Assembly: GCA_020631735.1 (NCBI GenBank)
Contig: CM036223.1
Coordinates: 8,718,191-8,782,190, forward strand
DNA from: Saccharum officinarum
Lineage: Eukaryota; Streptophyta; Magnoliopsida; Poales; Poaceae
DNA: 64,000 bases
Direction of reading: 5' to 3'
Shown here: one piece after another, positions 33,429-46,125 of the stretch
Numbering within the stretch: position 1 is the first letter of the stretch
Layout of the letters: each line of letters opens with the position of its first letter
Position numbers and translations under genes: made by a program
Notes under the pieces: generated by a model
Told to the model about the DNA's origin: nothing
Databases searched by the model: none
The model's input: only the letters and a program-made list of their open reading frames with translations

Positions 33429-36400
33429 TCATTTTTTAAAGTTACTAGAATCAAGCACATTGAGTTCACTTCTTAACCTACAAAAGGTTGCCTCATCCAA
33501 AGGTTTAGTGAAGATATCCGCTAATTGATTTTCACTTCTTACACCTTCTAGTGATATGTCATTTTTAGCAACGTGATCTCTTAGAAAGTGATGGCGGATA
33601 TCAATGTGCTTGGTGCGAGAGTGTTGTACCGGATTGTTAGCAATTTTAACGGCACTTTCATTATCACATAAAAGTGGCACCTTTTCAAGAACAATTCCAT
33701 AGTCTAGGAGGGTTTGTTTCATATATAAGATTTGTGCACAACAAGCCCCGCGGCAATGTATTCCACCTCGGCGGTGGACAAAGCCACACTATTTTGCTTT
33801 TTAGATGACCAAGATACTAAGGATCTTCCAAGCAAATGGCACCCTCCGGATGTTCTTTTTCTATCAATTTTGCAACCGGCATAGTCCGAATCGGAATAGC
33901 CAACTAGTTGGAATCTAGCTCCTTTGGGATACCAAAGACCAATGCTTGGGGTGAGCTTAAGATATCTTAGGATTCTTTTTACGGCACTTAGGTGAGGTTC
34001 TTTAGGGCACGCTTGAAAGCGGGCACACATGCACACACTAAACATGATATCGGGCCTAGATGTGGTAAGGTACAACAAGCTACCAATCATAGAACGGTAG
34101 AGAGTTTGATCAACCGGTTTACCTCCCTCATCTAGGTCGAGATGTCCATTTGATGGCATTGGGGTCTTGATTGGTTTGCATTCTTCCATCTTGAATCTTT
34201 TGAGAAGATCCTTGGTATACTTTTCTTGAGAGATGAAAATCCCTTCTCTCATTTGCTTTACTTGAAAACCAAGGAAGAATGTGAGCTCACCAATCATTGA
34301 CATCTCGAATTCCTTCGACATCAATTCACCAAATTCCTTGCAATAATCTTCATTTGTTGATCCAAAGATGATATCATCAACATATACTTGACAAATAAAG
34401 ATCTCCCCATTAAACTTCTTGGTGAATAGTGTGGTGTCGACCTTCCCAATGGTGAAGCCCTTCTCAATGAGGAAGTCCCGGAGGCGCTCATACCACGCTC
34501 TAGGAGCTTGCTTGAGCCCATATAACGCCTTGGACAACCTATAAACATGATTAGGATATCTAGGGTCTTCAAACCTGGGAGGTTGATTGACATAGACTAG
34601 TTCATTTATAAAGCCATTTAAGAATGCACTTTTCACATCCATTTGATATAGTTTCATATCATGATGTGATGCATATGCAAGGAGGATACGAATGGCTTCA
34701 AGTCTTGCAACGGGTGCAAAGGTCTCTCCAAAATCAAGACCTTCAACTTGAGAGAACCCCTTTGCGACTAGTCTTGCCTTGTTCCTCACCACTATGCCTT
34801 GGTCATCTTGCTTGTTTTGGAACACCCACTTGGTTCCAATGACTCTTGCACCTTTGGGATGCTCTTCAAGTGTCCATACTTGATTGCGGGTGAAGTTGTT
34901 CAATTCTTCATGCATTGCAATCACCCAATCCGGATCTTGAAGAGCTTCTTCTACATTCTTAGGTTCAACGCAAGAGACAAAAGAGTGATGTTCAACAAAA
35001 GAAGCTAGCTTTTGGGATCGAGTCATTACTCCCTTTGTAGGACTCCCTATGATGAGATCTTGTGGATGTGCTTGAAGTAGTGGTGAATTTCTTCTATCAA
35101 CCACTTGAGGAGGTGGATGGGGAGCATCAACATCTTGAGCTTGTGCCTCGGCTTGTTCATGAGAGACATAAGTGTCTTCATTTTCAACTCTCTCATTCTT
35201 GTCATCATCTTGAGGCACACGTGATGAAGATGGTGGATCAACAATTTGTACATCGTCATCATCATCTTTTGGCTTGATGTCTCCCACCGGCATGTTCTTC
35301 ATGGCCTCCCTCAAGGGTTCATCACCTACATCATCACAATTCTCAATTGCTCCTTGGGAGCCGTTAGATTCATCAAATTCCACATCATATGTTTCTTCAA
35401 CCAAACCGGTGGCATGGTTAAATACTCTATATGCTTTGGACTTTGATGAGTAACCAACAAGAAAACCAATATCACAACGTCTTTGAAACTTCCCTAGGTG
35501 TTGACGCTTCTTGTAGATGTAACATTTGCAACCAAACACCCGGAAGAAAGAGACGTCCGGCTTCTTCCCATTAAGCAACTCATAGGGGGTCTTGCCAAGA
35601 AACTTTTGTAGGAAGAGGCGATTTGAAGCATAGCATGCGGTGTTGATTGCCTCGGCCCACAACTTCTCCGGAGTGTTGTACTCATCTAGCATTGTTCTTG
35701 CAAGGGTGATCAAAGTTCGGTTCTTTCTCTCAACTACACCATTTTGTTGAGGAGTGTAGGTTGAAGAGACCTCATGCTTGATTCCAATTTCATCACAATA
35801 AGCTTCAATGTTGGTGTTGTCAAACTCTTTGCCATTGTCACTTCTAATCTTCTTTATCTTGACTTCAAATTCATTTTGAGCTCTCTTTGCAAACTTTTTG
35901 AAGCAATTTGCCACTTCGGATTTGTCATGAAGGAAGAAAGTCCATGTATACCTTGAGTAGTCATCCACTATCACAAGACAATAGAGATTACCACCCAAGC
36001 TCTTGTATGTTGTAGGCCCAAACAAATCCATGTGTAGAAGTTCTAGTACTCTTGAAGTTGACATGAAAGCTTTGGTTGGATGAGTGTTTGCAACTTGTTT
36101 GCCCGCTTGACATGCACTACAAGGTTTGTCCTTTTCAAACTTCACATCCTTCAATCCTCTCACTAGTTCTTTCTTCAATAGCTTGTTGAGAGTGTTCATT
36201 CCAACATGAGCAAGCCTCCTATGCCAAAGCCAACCAAGTGAGGTCTTGGTGAACAAACATGTCATCAAATTTGCATCTTCGGAGGTGAAGTCAACAAGAT
36301 AAAGATTGTTGTATCTAAAGCCTTTGAATATCACTTGCTTGTCATCTATCTTTGAAACTTCCACTTCATTTGGTGTGAACAAGCATTGGAAGCCAAGGTC

Positions 36401-36640
36401 ACAAAGTTGCCCAACGGATAACAAGTTGAAACTCAAAGAAGCAACATAGAGCACATTTGAGAGTGAGTGATCATGTGATATTGCAATCTTGCCTATACCC
36501 TTGACTTTGCTCTTTGAATTATCCCCAAATGTGATCTTCTCTTGACATATTCCATTCTCTTCAATGGTGGTGACATACGAGGATCACCGGTCATATGTTG
36601 AGTGCAACCACTATCAATAACCCAATGAGATCCACCGGTC
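33429..36640 (-). pseudogene. copia pol, pre-gap duplicate (RNase H, RT, integrase, protease)
   Basis: Same protein as 38496-41719 (see that entry). Here the protease start is put out of frame by a one-base loss near 36567, and the RNase H end is out of frame near 33758 as in the other copy. It probably represents the same locus sequenced twice. Confidence 0.8.
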
Positions 36641-36839
36641 TTGTAGTTCACCTACACACAAAAGATCAAGCTTTTTGTTTAGGGACCCAAACTTGAGAGG
36701 GGCCCTTGACTTTCTCAACTAGTGACTTGGCAACCCATATTTCTTTGGCCTATTCTTGTTTGGGGACCCAAAAACATGACTTTCATCTTTCCATTTGAAT
36801 CTTTTCTTAGCATATAATGAGCATTGAAGGCGAAAGGGT

Positions 36840-37299
36840 CTAGCATGCTTGGGCAAGGGTATGGTGGTGGAGTTTTGCATTCATGAGCAAAGTGACCTTC
36901 TTGACCACACTCAACACATCTCTTTGGCTTGGGCTTTGACTTGCTTTGTGTTGTTGAGCTTTTGCTTTCTTCTCTTGATTTGCCAAGTACCCAATACCAC
37001 TTCTATCCATCTTCATCATGGTGTTCATGAGGAGCTCACTTTGCAAATGTTGGCCTCTTGTGAACTTGCTTAGGCCGGTCTTGAGATGCTTTTTTCTTGC
37101 TTGAGCTTTTTGTTTTCTTCAATGAGTGACTCATTTGTTGGTTGCTTCTCAAGAGCCATCAAACCTTTTAGCTTTCTTGTTCTCATTTGCAAGCTTCTCA
37201 TTCTCACTCTTAATCTTGCAAAATCATCATGGTTGCTTGACTCAACCACACTCTTGCCTTTGCTACTAGAACCTCGCTCAATGCTTTCAATGATCAAGT
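36840..37299 (-). pseudogene. copia gag C-terminus, pre-gap duplicate
   Basis: It encodes the coiled coil (NESLIEENKKLKQEK) and the second zinc knuckle region in broken frames, and ends at the N gap. Differences from 41929-42371 look like sequencing indels near a contig end. Confidence 0.7.
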
Positions 37300-37399
37300 N
37301 NNNNNNNNNNNNNNNNNNNNNNNNNNNNNNNNNNNNNNNNNNNNNNNNNNNNNNNNNNNNNNNNNNNNNNNNNNNNNNNNNNNNNNNNNNNNNNNNNNN
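37300..37399. other. 100-N assembly gap with duplicated flanks
   Basis: Exactly 100 Ns. The sequence resumes at GATGGTGGCGGCGCG, which is position 32328 of the pre-gap copy. Confidence 0.95.
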
Positions 37400-38495
37400 G
37401 ATGGTGGCGGCGCGCTGCGAGCGAAGGCCGGTACGGGCAGGAGGCGCGCAAAGGCGGCTGGCCTGCGCGCGAGCGAGGCTGGCCTTGCCGGAGGCGAGGG
37501 AAGACGGGCGAAGCGGTGGCTCACCGGCGGCAGGTGCGGCAGGCTGGTGGCGCGAAGTGCGCGGTGGCGAAAGGAAACGGCGGCGGCGCAAGGAGGCTCG
37601 CGGCGGAGAAAAGAAAAACGGCCGAGGACGAAGCGTTATATGAAGGGTCAGATCCGCTCGACGCGTGATGACCGGACGCGGTGGTCGTTATGACCGGACG
37701 CGGTGGTGCAGCGTCTGGTCACACTCCAGTAAGTTCCTGGAGTGACCGGACGCGTCCGGTGAGGACTGACCGGACGCGGTCAGAGTCCGGTCGAGGGAGC
37801 TCGGGAAAATATCGTGAATGACCGGACGCGGTGGTGGTAACCGGGACCGGACGCGGTGGCCAATAGGGGCGCGTCCGGTGCAGCGTCCGATCAGTAGATC
37901 TGGAGATGGTCTTCTGGATGACCGGACGCGGTGGACGTCGGGACCGGACGCAGTGGTGAAGCATCACTGCGTCCGATGCAGCGTCCGGTCCAGCATCCGG
38001 TCACTGTTCTTCACCCTTCTTCGTTCCGAACAACGACGCGACTTCTCCCAATCAGGTTCCAATTCAAAAAGACACAAATAAACACCAATTGGAACACGAT
38101 ATGAGTGACCTCACTCAAACCCTCAATTTTTTAATATAGATTGCCTTAGGCTAGTATTATTTTTAAGAAAATAGGCTATAAAACCCAAGGAGCAACGTAT
38201 GGCCATGCAATAGAGTTTTTGAACCTTTAGGAGCGTCAAAAAGCTCTCTCTATCCAAGGACGAACACAGAGGTTGCTCAAAGCTTAACCGAAAAGAAACG
38301 ACAAGAACAACAACCATGCATATGCAATGCAATACAAGAAGATAAAACTAGAATGCTTGTCAAGTTTGATCCACGGTTAGGCTTTTTCACTCCTCCAAGG
38401 AAGGGTTATCGTAACCGTGTTAGCCAAGCCCTAAAAACATTGCGATAAAAATAAACAAGGCATATTATACAATGCAATGCAAGGACAACACACGC
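37400..38495. other. Duplicate of the extra-ORF promoter region and pol-3' spacer
   Basis: Counterpart of 32328-33428. It contains the CCGGACGCG array (37666-38005) and the clearer TATA-like CATATAACG (minus, about 37635-37643). No coding. Confidence 0.75.
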
Positions 38496-38789
38496 TCATT
38501 TTTTAAAGTTACTAGAATCAAGCACATTGAGTTCACTTCTTAACCTACAAAAGGTTGCCTCATCCAAAGGTTTAGTGAAGATATCCGCTAATTGATTTTC
38601 ACTTCTTACACCTTCTAGTGATATGTCATTTTTAGCAACGTGATCTCTTAGAAAGTGATGGCGGATATCAATGTGCTTGGTGCGAGAGTGTTGCACCGGA
38701 TTGTTAGCAATTTTAACGGCACTTTCATTATCACATAAAAGTGGCACCTTTTCAAGAACAATTCCATAGTCTAGGAGGGTTTGTTTCAT
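38496..38789 (-). pseudogene. copia RNase H C-terminal part (frame-shifted from RT)
   Basis: Minus frame of 97 codons with CDNESAVKIANNPVQHSRTKHID and HHFLRDHV, the standard end of Ty1/copia RNase H (DNESA with catalytic Asp, RTKHIDI). It is separated from the upstream frame by a frameshift near 38825, where the conserved AEVEYIAAG segment runs into the wrong frame and stops. Confidence 0.9.
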
Positions 38790-41719
38790 ATATAAGATTT
38801 GTGCACAACAAGCCCCGCGGCAATGTATTCCACCTCGGCGGTGGACAAAGCCACACTATTTTGCTTTTTAGATGACCAAGATACTAAGGATCTTCCAAGC
38901 AAATGGCACCCTCCGGATGTTCTTTTTCTATCAATTTTGCAACCGGCATAGTCCGAATCGGAATAGCCAACTAGTTGGAATCTAGCTCCTTTGGGATACC
39001 AAAGACCAATGCTTGGGGTGAGCTTAAGATATCTTAGGATTCTTTTTACGGCACTTAGGTGAGGTTCTTTAGGGCACGCTTGAAAGCGGGCACACATGCA
39101 CACACTAAACATGATATCGGGCCTAGATGTGGTAAGGTACAACAAGCTACCAATCATAGAACGGTAGAGAGTTTGATCAACCGGTTTACCTCCCTCATCT
39201 AGGTCGAGATGTCCATTTGATGGCATTGGGGTCTTGATTGGTTTGCATTCTTCCATCTTGAATCTTTTGAGAAGATCCTTGGTATACTTTTCTTGAGAGA
39301 TGAAAATCCCTTCTCTCATTTGCTTTACTTGAAAACCAAGGAAGAATGTGAGCTCACCAATCATTGACATCTCGAATTCCTTCGACATCAATTCACCAAA
39401 TTCCTTGCAATAATCTTCATTTGTTGATCCAAAGATGATATCATCAACATATACTTGACAAATAAAGATCTCCCCATTAAACTTCTTGGTGAATAGTGTG
39501 GTGTCGACCTTCCCAATGGTGAAGCCCTTCTCAATGAGGAAGTCCCGGAGGCGCTCATACCACGCTCTAGGAGCTTGCTTGAGCCCATATAACGCCTTGG
39601 ACAACCTATAAACATGATTAGGATATCTAGGGTCTTCAAACCTGGGAGGTTGATTGACATAGACTAGTTCATTTATAAAGCCATTTAAGAATGCACTTTT
39701 CACATCCATTTGATATAGTTTCATATCATGATGTGATGCATATGCAAGGAGGATACGAATGGCTTCAAGTCTTGCAACGGGTGCAAAGGTCTCTCCAAAA
39801 TCAAGACCTTCAACTTGAGAGAACCCCTTTGCGACTAGTCTTGCCTTGTTCCTCACCACTATGCCTTGGTCATCTTGCTTGTTTTGGAACACCCACTTGG
39901 TTCCAATGACTCTTGCACCTTTGGGATGCTCTTCAAGTGTCCATACTTGATTGCGGGTGAAGTTGTTCAATTCTTCATGCATTGCAATCACCCAATCCGG
40001 ATCTTGAAGAGCTTCTTCTACATTCTTAGGTTCAACGCAAGAGACAAAAGAGTGATGTTCAACAAAAGAAGCTAGCTTTTGGGATCGAGTCATTACTCCC
40101 TTTGTAGGACTCCCTATGATGAGATCTTGTGGATGTGCTTGAAGTAGTGGTGAATTTCTTCTATCAACCACTTGAGGAGGTGGATGGGGAGCATCAACAT
40201 CTTGAGCTTGTGCCTCGGCTTGTTCATGAGAGACATAAGTGTCTTCATTTTCAACTCTCTCATTCTTGTCATCATCTTGAGGCACACGTGATGAAGATGG
40301 TGGATCAACAATTTGTACATCGTCATCATCATCTTTTGGCTTGATGTCTCCCACCGGCATGTTCTTCATGGCCTCCCTCAAGGGTTCATCACCTACATCA
40401 TCACAATTCTCAATTGCTCCTTGGGAGCCGTTAGATTCATCAAATTCCACATCATATGTTTCTTCAACCAAACCGGTGGCATGGTTAAATACTCTATATG
40501 CTTTGGACTTTGATGAGTAACCAACAAGAAAACCAATATCACAACGTCTTTGAAACTTCCCTAGGTGTTGACGCTTCTTGTAGATGTAACATTTGCAACC
40601 AAACACCCGGAAGAAAGAGACGTCCGGCTTCTTCCCATTAAGCAACTCATAGGGGGTCTTGCCAAGAAACTTTTGTAGGAAGAGGCGATTTGAAGCATAG
40701 CATGCGGTGTTGATTGCCTCGGCCCACAACTTCTCCGGAGTGTTGTACTCATCTAGCATTGTTCTTGCAAGGGTGATCAAAGTTCGGTTCTTTCTCTCAA
40801 CTACACCATTTTGTTGAGGAGTGTAGGTTGAAGAGACCTCATGCTTGATTCCAATTTCATCACAATAAGCTTCAATGTTGGTGTTGTCGAACTCTTTGCC
40901 ATTGTCACTTCTAATCTTCTTTATCTTGACTTCAAATTCATTTTGAGCTCTCTTTGCAAACTTTTTGAAGCAATTTGCCACTTCCGATTTGTCATGAAGG
41001 AAGAAAGTCCATGTATACCTTGAGTAGTCATCCACTATCACAAGACAATAGAGATTACCACCCAAGCTCTTGTATGTTGTAGGCCCAAACAAATCCATGT
41101 GTAGAAGTTCTAGCACTCTTGAAGTTGACATGAAAGCTTTGGTTGGATGAGTGTTTGCAACTTGTTTGCCCGCTTGACATGCACTACAAGGTTTGTCCTT
41201 TTCAAACTTCACATCCTTCAATCCTCTCACTAGTTCTTTCTTCAATAGCTTGTTGAGAGTGTTCATTCCAACATGAGCAAGCCTCCTATGCCAAAGCCAA
41301 CCAAGTGAGGTCTTGGTGAACAAACATGTCATCAAATTTGCATCTTCGGAGGTGAAGTCAACAAGATAAAGATTGTTGTATCTAAAGCCTTTGAATATCA
41401 CTTGCTTGTCATCTATCTTTGAAACTTCCACTTCATTTGGTGTGAACAAGCATTGGAAGCCAAGGTCACAAAGTTGCCCAACGGATAACAAGTTGAAACT
41501 CAAAGAAGCAACATAGAGCACATTTGAGAGTGAGTGATCATGTGATATTGCAATCTTGCCTATACCCTTGACTTTGCTCTTTGAATTATCCCCAAATGTG
41601 ATCTTCTCTTGACATATTCCATTCTCTTCAATGGTGGTGAACATACGAGGATCACCGGTCATATGTTGAGTGCAACCACTATCAATAACCCAATGAGATC
41701 CACCGGTCTTGTAGTTCAC
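38786..41719 (-). pseudogene. copia pol: protease, integrase, reverse transcriptase, RNase H start
   Basis: 977 codons. The protease begins with [14 protein letters not shown] (catalytic Asp intact). The integrase zinc finger is [15 protein letters not shown]...CSACQAGK. The DDE core has [19 protein letters not shown] and [15 protein letters not shown] has [22 protein letters not shown] and [13 protein letters not shown] (YVDD box), then [15 protein letters not shown] and RNase [20 protein letters not shown]. All catalytic residues I can check are present. Only the protease-upstream junction with gag and the RNase H frameshift near 38825 are damaged. It is the best-preserved retroelement ORF in the window. 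Confidence 0.95.
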
Positions 41720-41928
41720 CTACACACAAAAGATCAAGCTTTTTGTTTAGGGACCCAAACTTGAGAGGGGCCCTTGACTTTCTCAACTAGTGACTTGGCA
41801 ACCCATATTTTCTTTGGCCTATTCTTGTTTGGGGGACCCAAAAACATGACTTTCATCTTTCCATTTGAATCTTTTCTTAGCATATAATGAGCATTGAAGG
41901 CGAAAGGTCTAGCATGCTTGGGCAAGGG

Positions 41929-44082
41929 TTATGGTGGTGGAGTTTTGCATTCATGAGCAAAGTGACCTTCTTGACCACACTCAACACATCTCTTTGGCTT
42001 GGGCTTTGACTTGCTTTGTTGTTGTTGAGCTTTTGCTTTCTTCTCTTGATTTGCCAAGTACCCAATACCACTTCTATCCATCTTCATCATGGTGTTCATG
42101 AGGAGCTCACTTTGCAAATGTTGGCCTCTTGTGAACTTGCTTAGGCCGGTCTTGAGATGCTTTTTTTCTTGCTTGAGCTTTTTGTTTTCTTCAATGAGTG
42201 ACTCATTTGTTGGTTGCTTCTCAAGAGCCATCAAACCTTTTAGCTTCTTGTTCTCATTTGCAAGCTTCTCATTCTCACTCTTAATCTTGGCATAATCATC
42301 ATGGTTGCTTGACTCAACCACACTCTTGCCTTTGCTACTAGAACCTCGCTCAATGCTTTCAATGATCAAGTCATCACATGATGTAGCTATATCACACTTA
42401 ACAACATGGTTAGTAGCATTATGTGTCTCAAGAGCAAGTTCATTAGCAACCACAAGACTATCATAGTCAATTTTTAATGTGGTGTACTTGTCCTTTAGAG
42501 AATTATGTCTAGTGATGAGCTCATCATGCTTCTTCTCAAGTTTATCATGTTGATCTTTAAGCTCTTTATAAGAGGTTTTGAGCTCCTTGAGAGTGGAAGA
42601 CATCACTTCATTTTGAACTCTAAGCTCACCACTAGTCTTTTGAATATTTTCAAGCTTCGATGAGAGTGATTCATTTTCATTTTGAAGATCATCATTTTCA
42701 CTTCTAGTTCTTCTTATGATTTTAGTGTATTTGTTTAGCAATTTTACAAGTTCATCATAAGAAGGTGAGTTATATTCATCATCACTATCACTATCATCAT
42801 CATCATCACTATCATGGTTTTGTACCTTTCGTTCACCCTTGGCCATAAGGCATAGGTGAATAGTGGACGATGATGGTGAAGGAGGTGGTGAAGGTGGTGA
42901 TGAAGATGTTGGTGAAGATGATGGCCCCATCACAAATGTGGCAACCTTCTCTTTCTCATCATCGCTCTCATCTTCGGAGGACTCACATGATGATTCAATG
43001 TCGATGAGCCAATCACCAACAATGTATGCCTTTCCTCCCTTCTTCTTCTTGTGGAACTCCTTCTTCTTGACATCCTTCTTCTTGTATGGCTTGTTCTTCT
43101 TCTTCTCTTCTTCTTCATCACTTGAATCATTTTTCTTGCCCTTGTTCTTGTTCTTGTACTTGTCTTTTGGTGGTCTAGGGCATTGATGAGCTAGGTGGCC
43201 AAGTTCACCACAATTGTAGCAATCCATCTCCGAGATTGGCTTTCTCTTGCTACTTGTGAAGAATTTCTTCTTCTTGCCATCGAACTTGATGCCACTCTTG
43301 TTAAGCTTCTTTAGCATCTTGGTGGTCTTTCTCACCATGAGTGCAAGTGATTCATCATCAACATCACTTTCACTTGAGCTTTCTTGCACTATCATGGCTT
43401 GGCCCTTCTTCTTCTTCTTGTCATGACTAGCTTTGAAGGCCAAGTCTTTCTTCTTGGAAGATGATGATCCCTCTTCCGGAGTGATATGCATGTACATCTC
43501 ATGAGCATTGATTTTCCCTAAAACTTGAGTTGGTGTTGCGGAGGAAAGATCACTTTGGTGAAGCACGGTGACAATGTGTCCATACTTCTCAACGGGAAGC
43601 ACACTCAAGATCTTCCTTGCAACATCCGATTGGCTCATTTTGGTGAGCCCAAGAGCATTGAGGTCCTCTACAAGAACATTCAAGCGAGTGTACATGTCAT
43701 TAGCACTTTCTTTAGGAAGCATCTCAAAAGAATTAATTTTCTTTAAGGCTATGTGATAGCGTTCCTCACGCTCACTCTTAGTTCCCTCATGGAGAGCACA
43801 AAGATTTTCCCACAATTCATGAGCGTTCTTTGCATTACGCACGCGATTGAAGATATCTTTGCCTAAGCCCCGGTAGAGTGCATTTTTGGCCTTTGCATTC
43901 CACCGGTCGTACTTCTCCTCGTCACCACTTGGGTTAGCGGGATCCCTTATGGGGGGAAGCCCTTCGGTTGCGGCTCTAAGGCACCCAACATCTATGGCTT
44001 CGAGGTACGCCTCCATACGAATTTTCTAATATGGAAAATCGTCTCCCTCAAAAGTGGGAGGTGGTCCTTCCCCATTAGACAT
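41929..44082 (-). pseudogene. copia gag (UBN2-like capsid, two zinc knuckles, coiled coil), one early stop
   Basis: The likely start is the ATG at 44080-44082 (MSNGEGPPPTFEG). A TAG at 44026-44028 replaces a conserved Trp before KIRMEAYLEAID, after which the frame is open to 41929. It encodes a capsid-like region (RWNAKAKNALYRGL, HELWENLCALHEGT), a zinc knuckle CYNCGELGHLAHQC, Lys/Asp/Glu/Ser-rich linkers, a long coiled coil (about residues 470-640) and a second knuckle CVECGQEGHFAHEC. A further 60-codon segment toward protease (41734-41925) is in another frame because of a one-base difference at about 41930. The pre-gap copy lacks that extra base, so this lesion may be a sequence error. Confidence 0.9.
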
Positions 44083-44120
44083 CTTGCTCTAGGCGGTAAA
44101 GCCTAAAAATAGAGCAACAC

Positions 44121-44135
44121 GGCTCCGATACCAAT
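44121..44135 (-). promoter_or_regulatory. Primer binding site of the copia element
   Basis: Minus-strand ATTGGTATCGGAGCC abuts the 5' LTR. It matches the tRNA-iMet-type site with one substitution, as is common in SIRE-like elements. Confidence 0.85.
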
Positions 44136-45741
44136 TGAAAGGATCAAGATGCCCAAGAGGGGGGTGAATTGGGCTTTTCTAAAAATTAGATGCAAGAAAT
44201 AAATCCTACAAGCCGGAATTCACCCCTAGTGTCTACTTGTGTTCCTAGAGAGTCTACCGAGCAAAGTTTTGCACCCTAGTTTCCAATCCTAGTCTAGCAT
44301 GGCAAGTCTAGGAATGTAAACAAGCAAAGAAAGTAAATACGAGAATGTAAATGCTTGAATGTAAAGGGGCAAGGAACACGGCGATGTTTTTCCGAGGTAT
44401 CGGAGAGTCGCCACTCCCCACTAGTCCTCGTTGGAGCACCCGCGCAAGGGTGTAGCTCCCCCTTGATCCGCGCAAGGATCAAGTGCTCTCTACGGGTTGA
44501 TTCTTTGACACTCCATCGCGGTGAATCACCCACAACCGCTCACAAGATGAGTTGGGTCATCCACAAGCTCCGCCGGATGATCACCAAACTCCCAATCACC
44601 ACCAAGCCGTCTAGGTGATGGCGATCACCAAGAGTAACAAGCTAGAACTCTCACTTGACCACTACGAGCCCAAATGAGAAAGTGGATGCACACTTGCTAC
44701 TCTCTAATCGCTAGTGAGGAACTCTCAAGCTTTGATTCTCAAATCTCTATCCTCACTAGTGCTCTTGCACTACCTTGCACTACAAAGGTGTTTATCAGCT
44801 GATCAAATGAGCAAGAGACCTCTAAAAGAGGTGGTGGGGATGTATATATACACCCCACAGACAAAACGAACCGTTACCTGCTGACTCAGCAAAACTCGAG
44901 CTGACCGGACGCGCCGGTCGTACTGACCGGACGCGCCGGTCACTCGTAACGGTCGAAAACCGAAAAACAACTGAGTGACCGGACGCACCGGTCAGGGGTG
45001 ACCGGACACGTCCGATCGTGCAGGGAGCATACTGTACTCGCACCGGACGCGCGACCGCATCCGATCGGTGATGACCGGACGCGTCCGGTCGTCTCTGGAC
45101 CTTACTGGACTGTGACCGGACGCGCCGATCACACCCAGGTCGCGTCCGATCGGGTGTTTCCCTCAAGTGACACGTGTTGACTTCTGACCACCGCGTCCGG
45201 TCCTTGCGAGGACCGCGTCCGGTGTTCAGAGCTGAAACCCTAGCCGCGGAACTGTACTGACCGGACGCGTCCGGTCATGCCGAGGACTGCGTCCGGTCAT
45301 GGGAAAACAAGCCGAAACTCTCCGAAACGCGTCACAACTTGAACCAAGTTGCTTCCAACTGAACTTTGAGCTATACTAGAGCTGCCTAGCGCCAAGTTTA
45401 ACAAGTGTGCACCACACCTAAACATAGGACTCGCCTAGGTCAAGCTACCCGCTCATGCCCCCCTTTATAGTACGGCCAAAAGAGAAAAAACGAAGATCCT
45501 AACGACTATTCCAAATGTCTCTCAACACCTCGACATCCGGAACTAACCGTCCTTAATCTTGACGTCACTCTTTTGAAAACCGAAACGATTTCCATTAAGG
45601 GGCATGAATACCATGGTGCCCAAAGCAGTTAAAACCTCCATGACCTAACTTACCAAAGTTTCTGCAAAACACACGTTAGTCATGATAATAAAGCGTTGTC
45701 ATCAATTGCCGAAACCAAACCTCGGGGCCTAGATGCTTTTA
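44136..45741 (-). repeat. Right (5') LTR of the copia element
   Basis: 1606 bp. It ends CTTTTA instead of CTTTCA: one C-to-T change at the terminal CA. The CpG-rich array is at 44900-45305 and the TATA-like sequence near 44845. Confidence 0.9.
44900..45305. repeat. CpG-rich palindromic array in the copia 5' LTR
   Basis: Same units as 28095-28470, with one extra GACCGGACGCGCCGGTC unit near 44920. Confidence 0.85.
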
Positions 45742-46125
45742 GTAGTGAATCCCCTTATGCGAAGGACTTGGAGAAGGCAATGCCGATGTAGACGCTGACG
45801 CTGCGTGCCGAAGGCTAGAGAAGTCACGTGAAAATACACCTGAGTTGATCTCCTGTATTTTTTTAGAGACTTAGGTTGTGTGTTATAGCTTTATCGAATA
45901 TCGACTTGCTTGCAAGTCTTTCTACACTTAGAAAGACACTGGCTTTCTACTTGCTGTAAAAGTTGGTTAGTCATTTTATATGATACGTGAGGGTAGCACG
46001 AAAGCCTCAGCTTCGTGACCTAGTTCCTGTGTATTTTCAAGACTTCTTCCAGGTGGCCCGGGCCATGCGGTGCAATGCACTTATACAATGTATGTATGTA
46101 TGCGATGATGAGAATGAATACATTT
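45742..46125. mobile_element. GAAGGC-element fragment, right of the copia insertion
   Basis: It continues 27325 after the GTAGT target copy and is paralogous to 3945-4330, ending at AATACATTTGC where block 2 begins. Confidence 0.75.

Larger units (their letters stand above)
32328..37299. repeat. Pre-gap copy of a 4972-bp duplicated flank
   Basis: It matches 37400-42371, which has the same length (4972 bp), at near identity. Small indels are concentrated near the gap (for example GGTGGTGACATACG here versus GGTGGTGAACATACG at 41633). This copy is an assembly overlap rather than a second element. Confidence 0.9.
37400..42371. repeat. Post-gap copy of the 4972-bp duplicated flank
   Basis: Duplicate of 32328-37299. 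It joins smoothly to the rest of gag (42372-44082), whereas the pre-gap copy joins smoothly to the 3' ORF, as expected for two overlapping contigs. Confidence 0.9.
27326..45741 (-). mobile_element. Ty1/copia LTR retrotransposon (SIRE/Maximus-like) with extra 3' ORF
   Basis: LTRs run TGAAAGGATC...GATGCTTTCA with a TSD GTAGT (27321-27325 and 45742-45746). An empty-site paralogue reads GATGGTAGCGAATCC at 3939. On the minus strand the order is 5' LTR, PBS, gag, PR-INT-RT-RNase H (the copia order), a long spacer with promoter-like features, an extra ORF, PPT and 3' LTR. The large gag with coiled coil, two zinc knuckles and the extra ORF fit the SIRE/Maximus branch. The apparent 18.4 kb includes a gap and a 4972-bp duplicated flank, so the real length is near 13.3 kb. 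Stops and frameshifts make this copy non-autonomous. Confidence 0.9.

Noticed and set aside
33429..36640. A second tandem copia pol gene
   Set aside because: It is the pre-gap arm of the duplicated contig overlap, not an independent gene.
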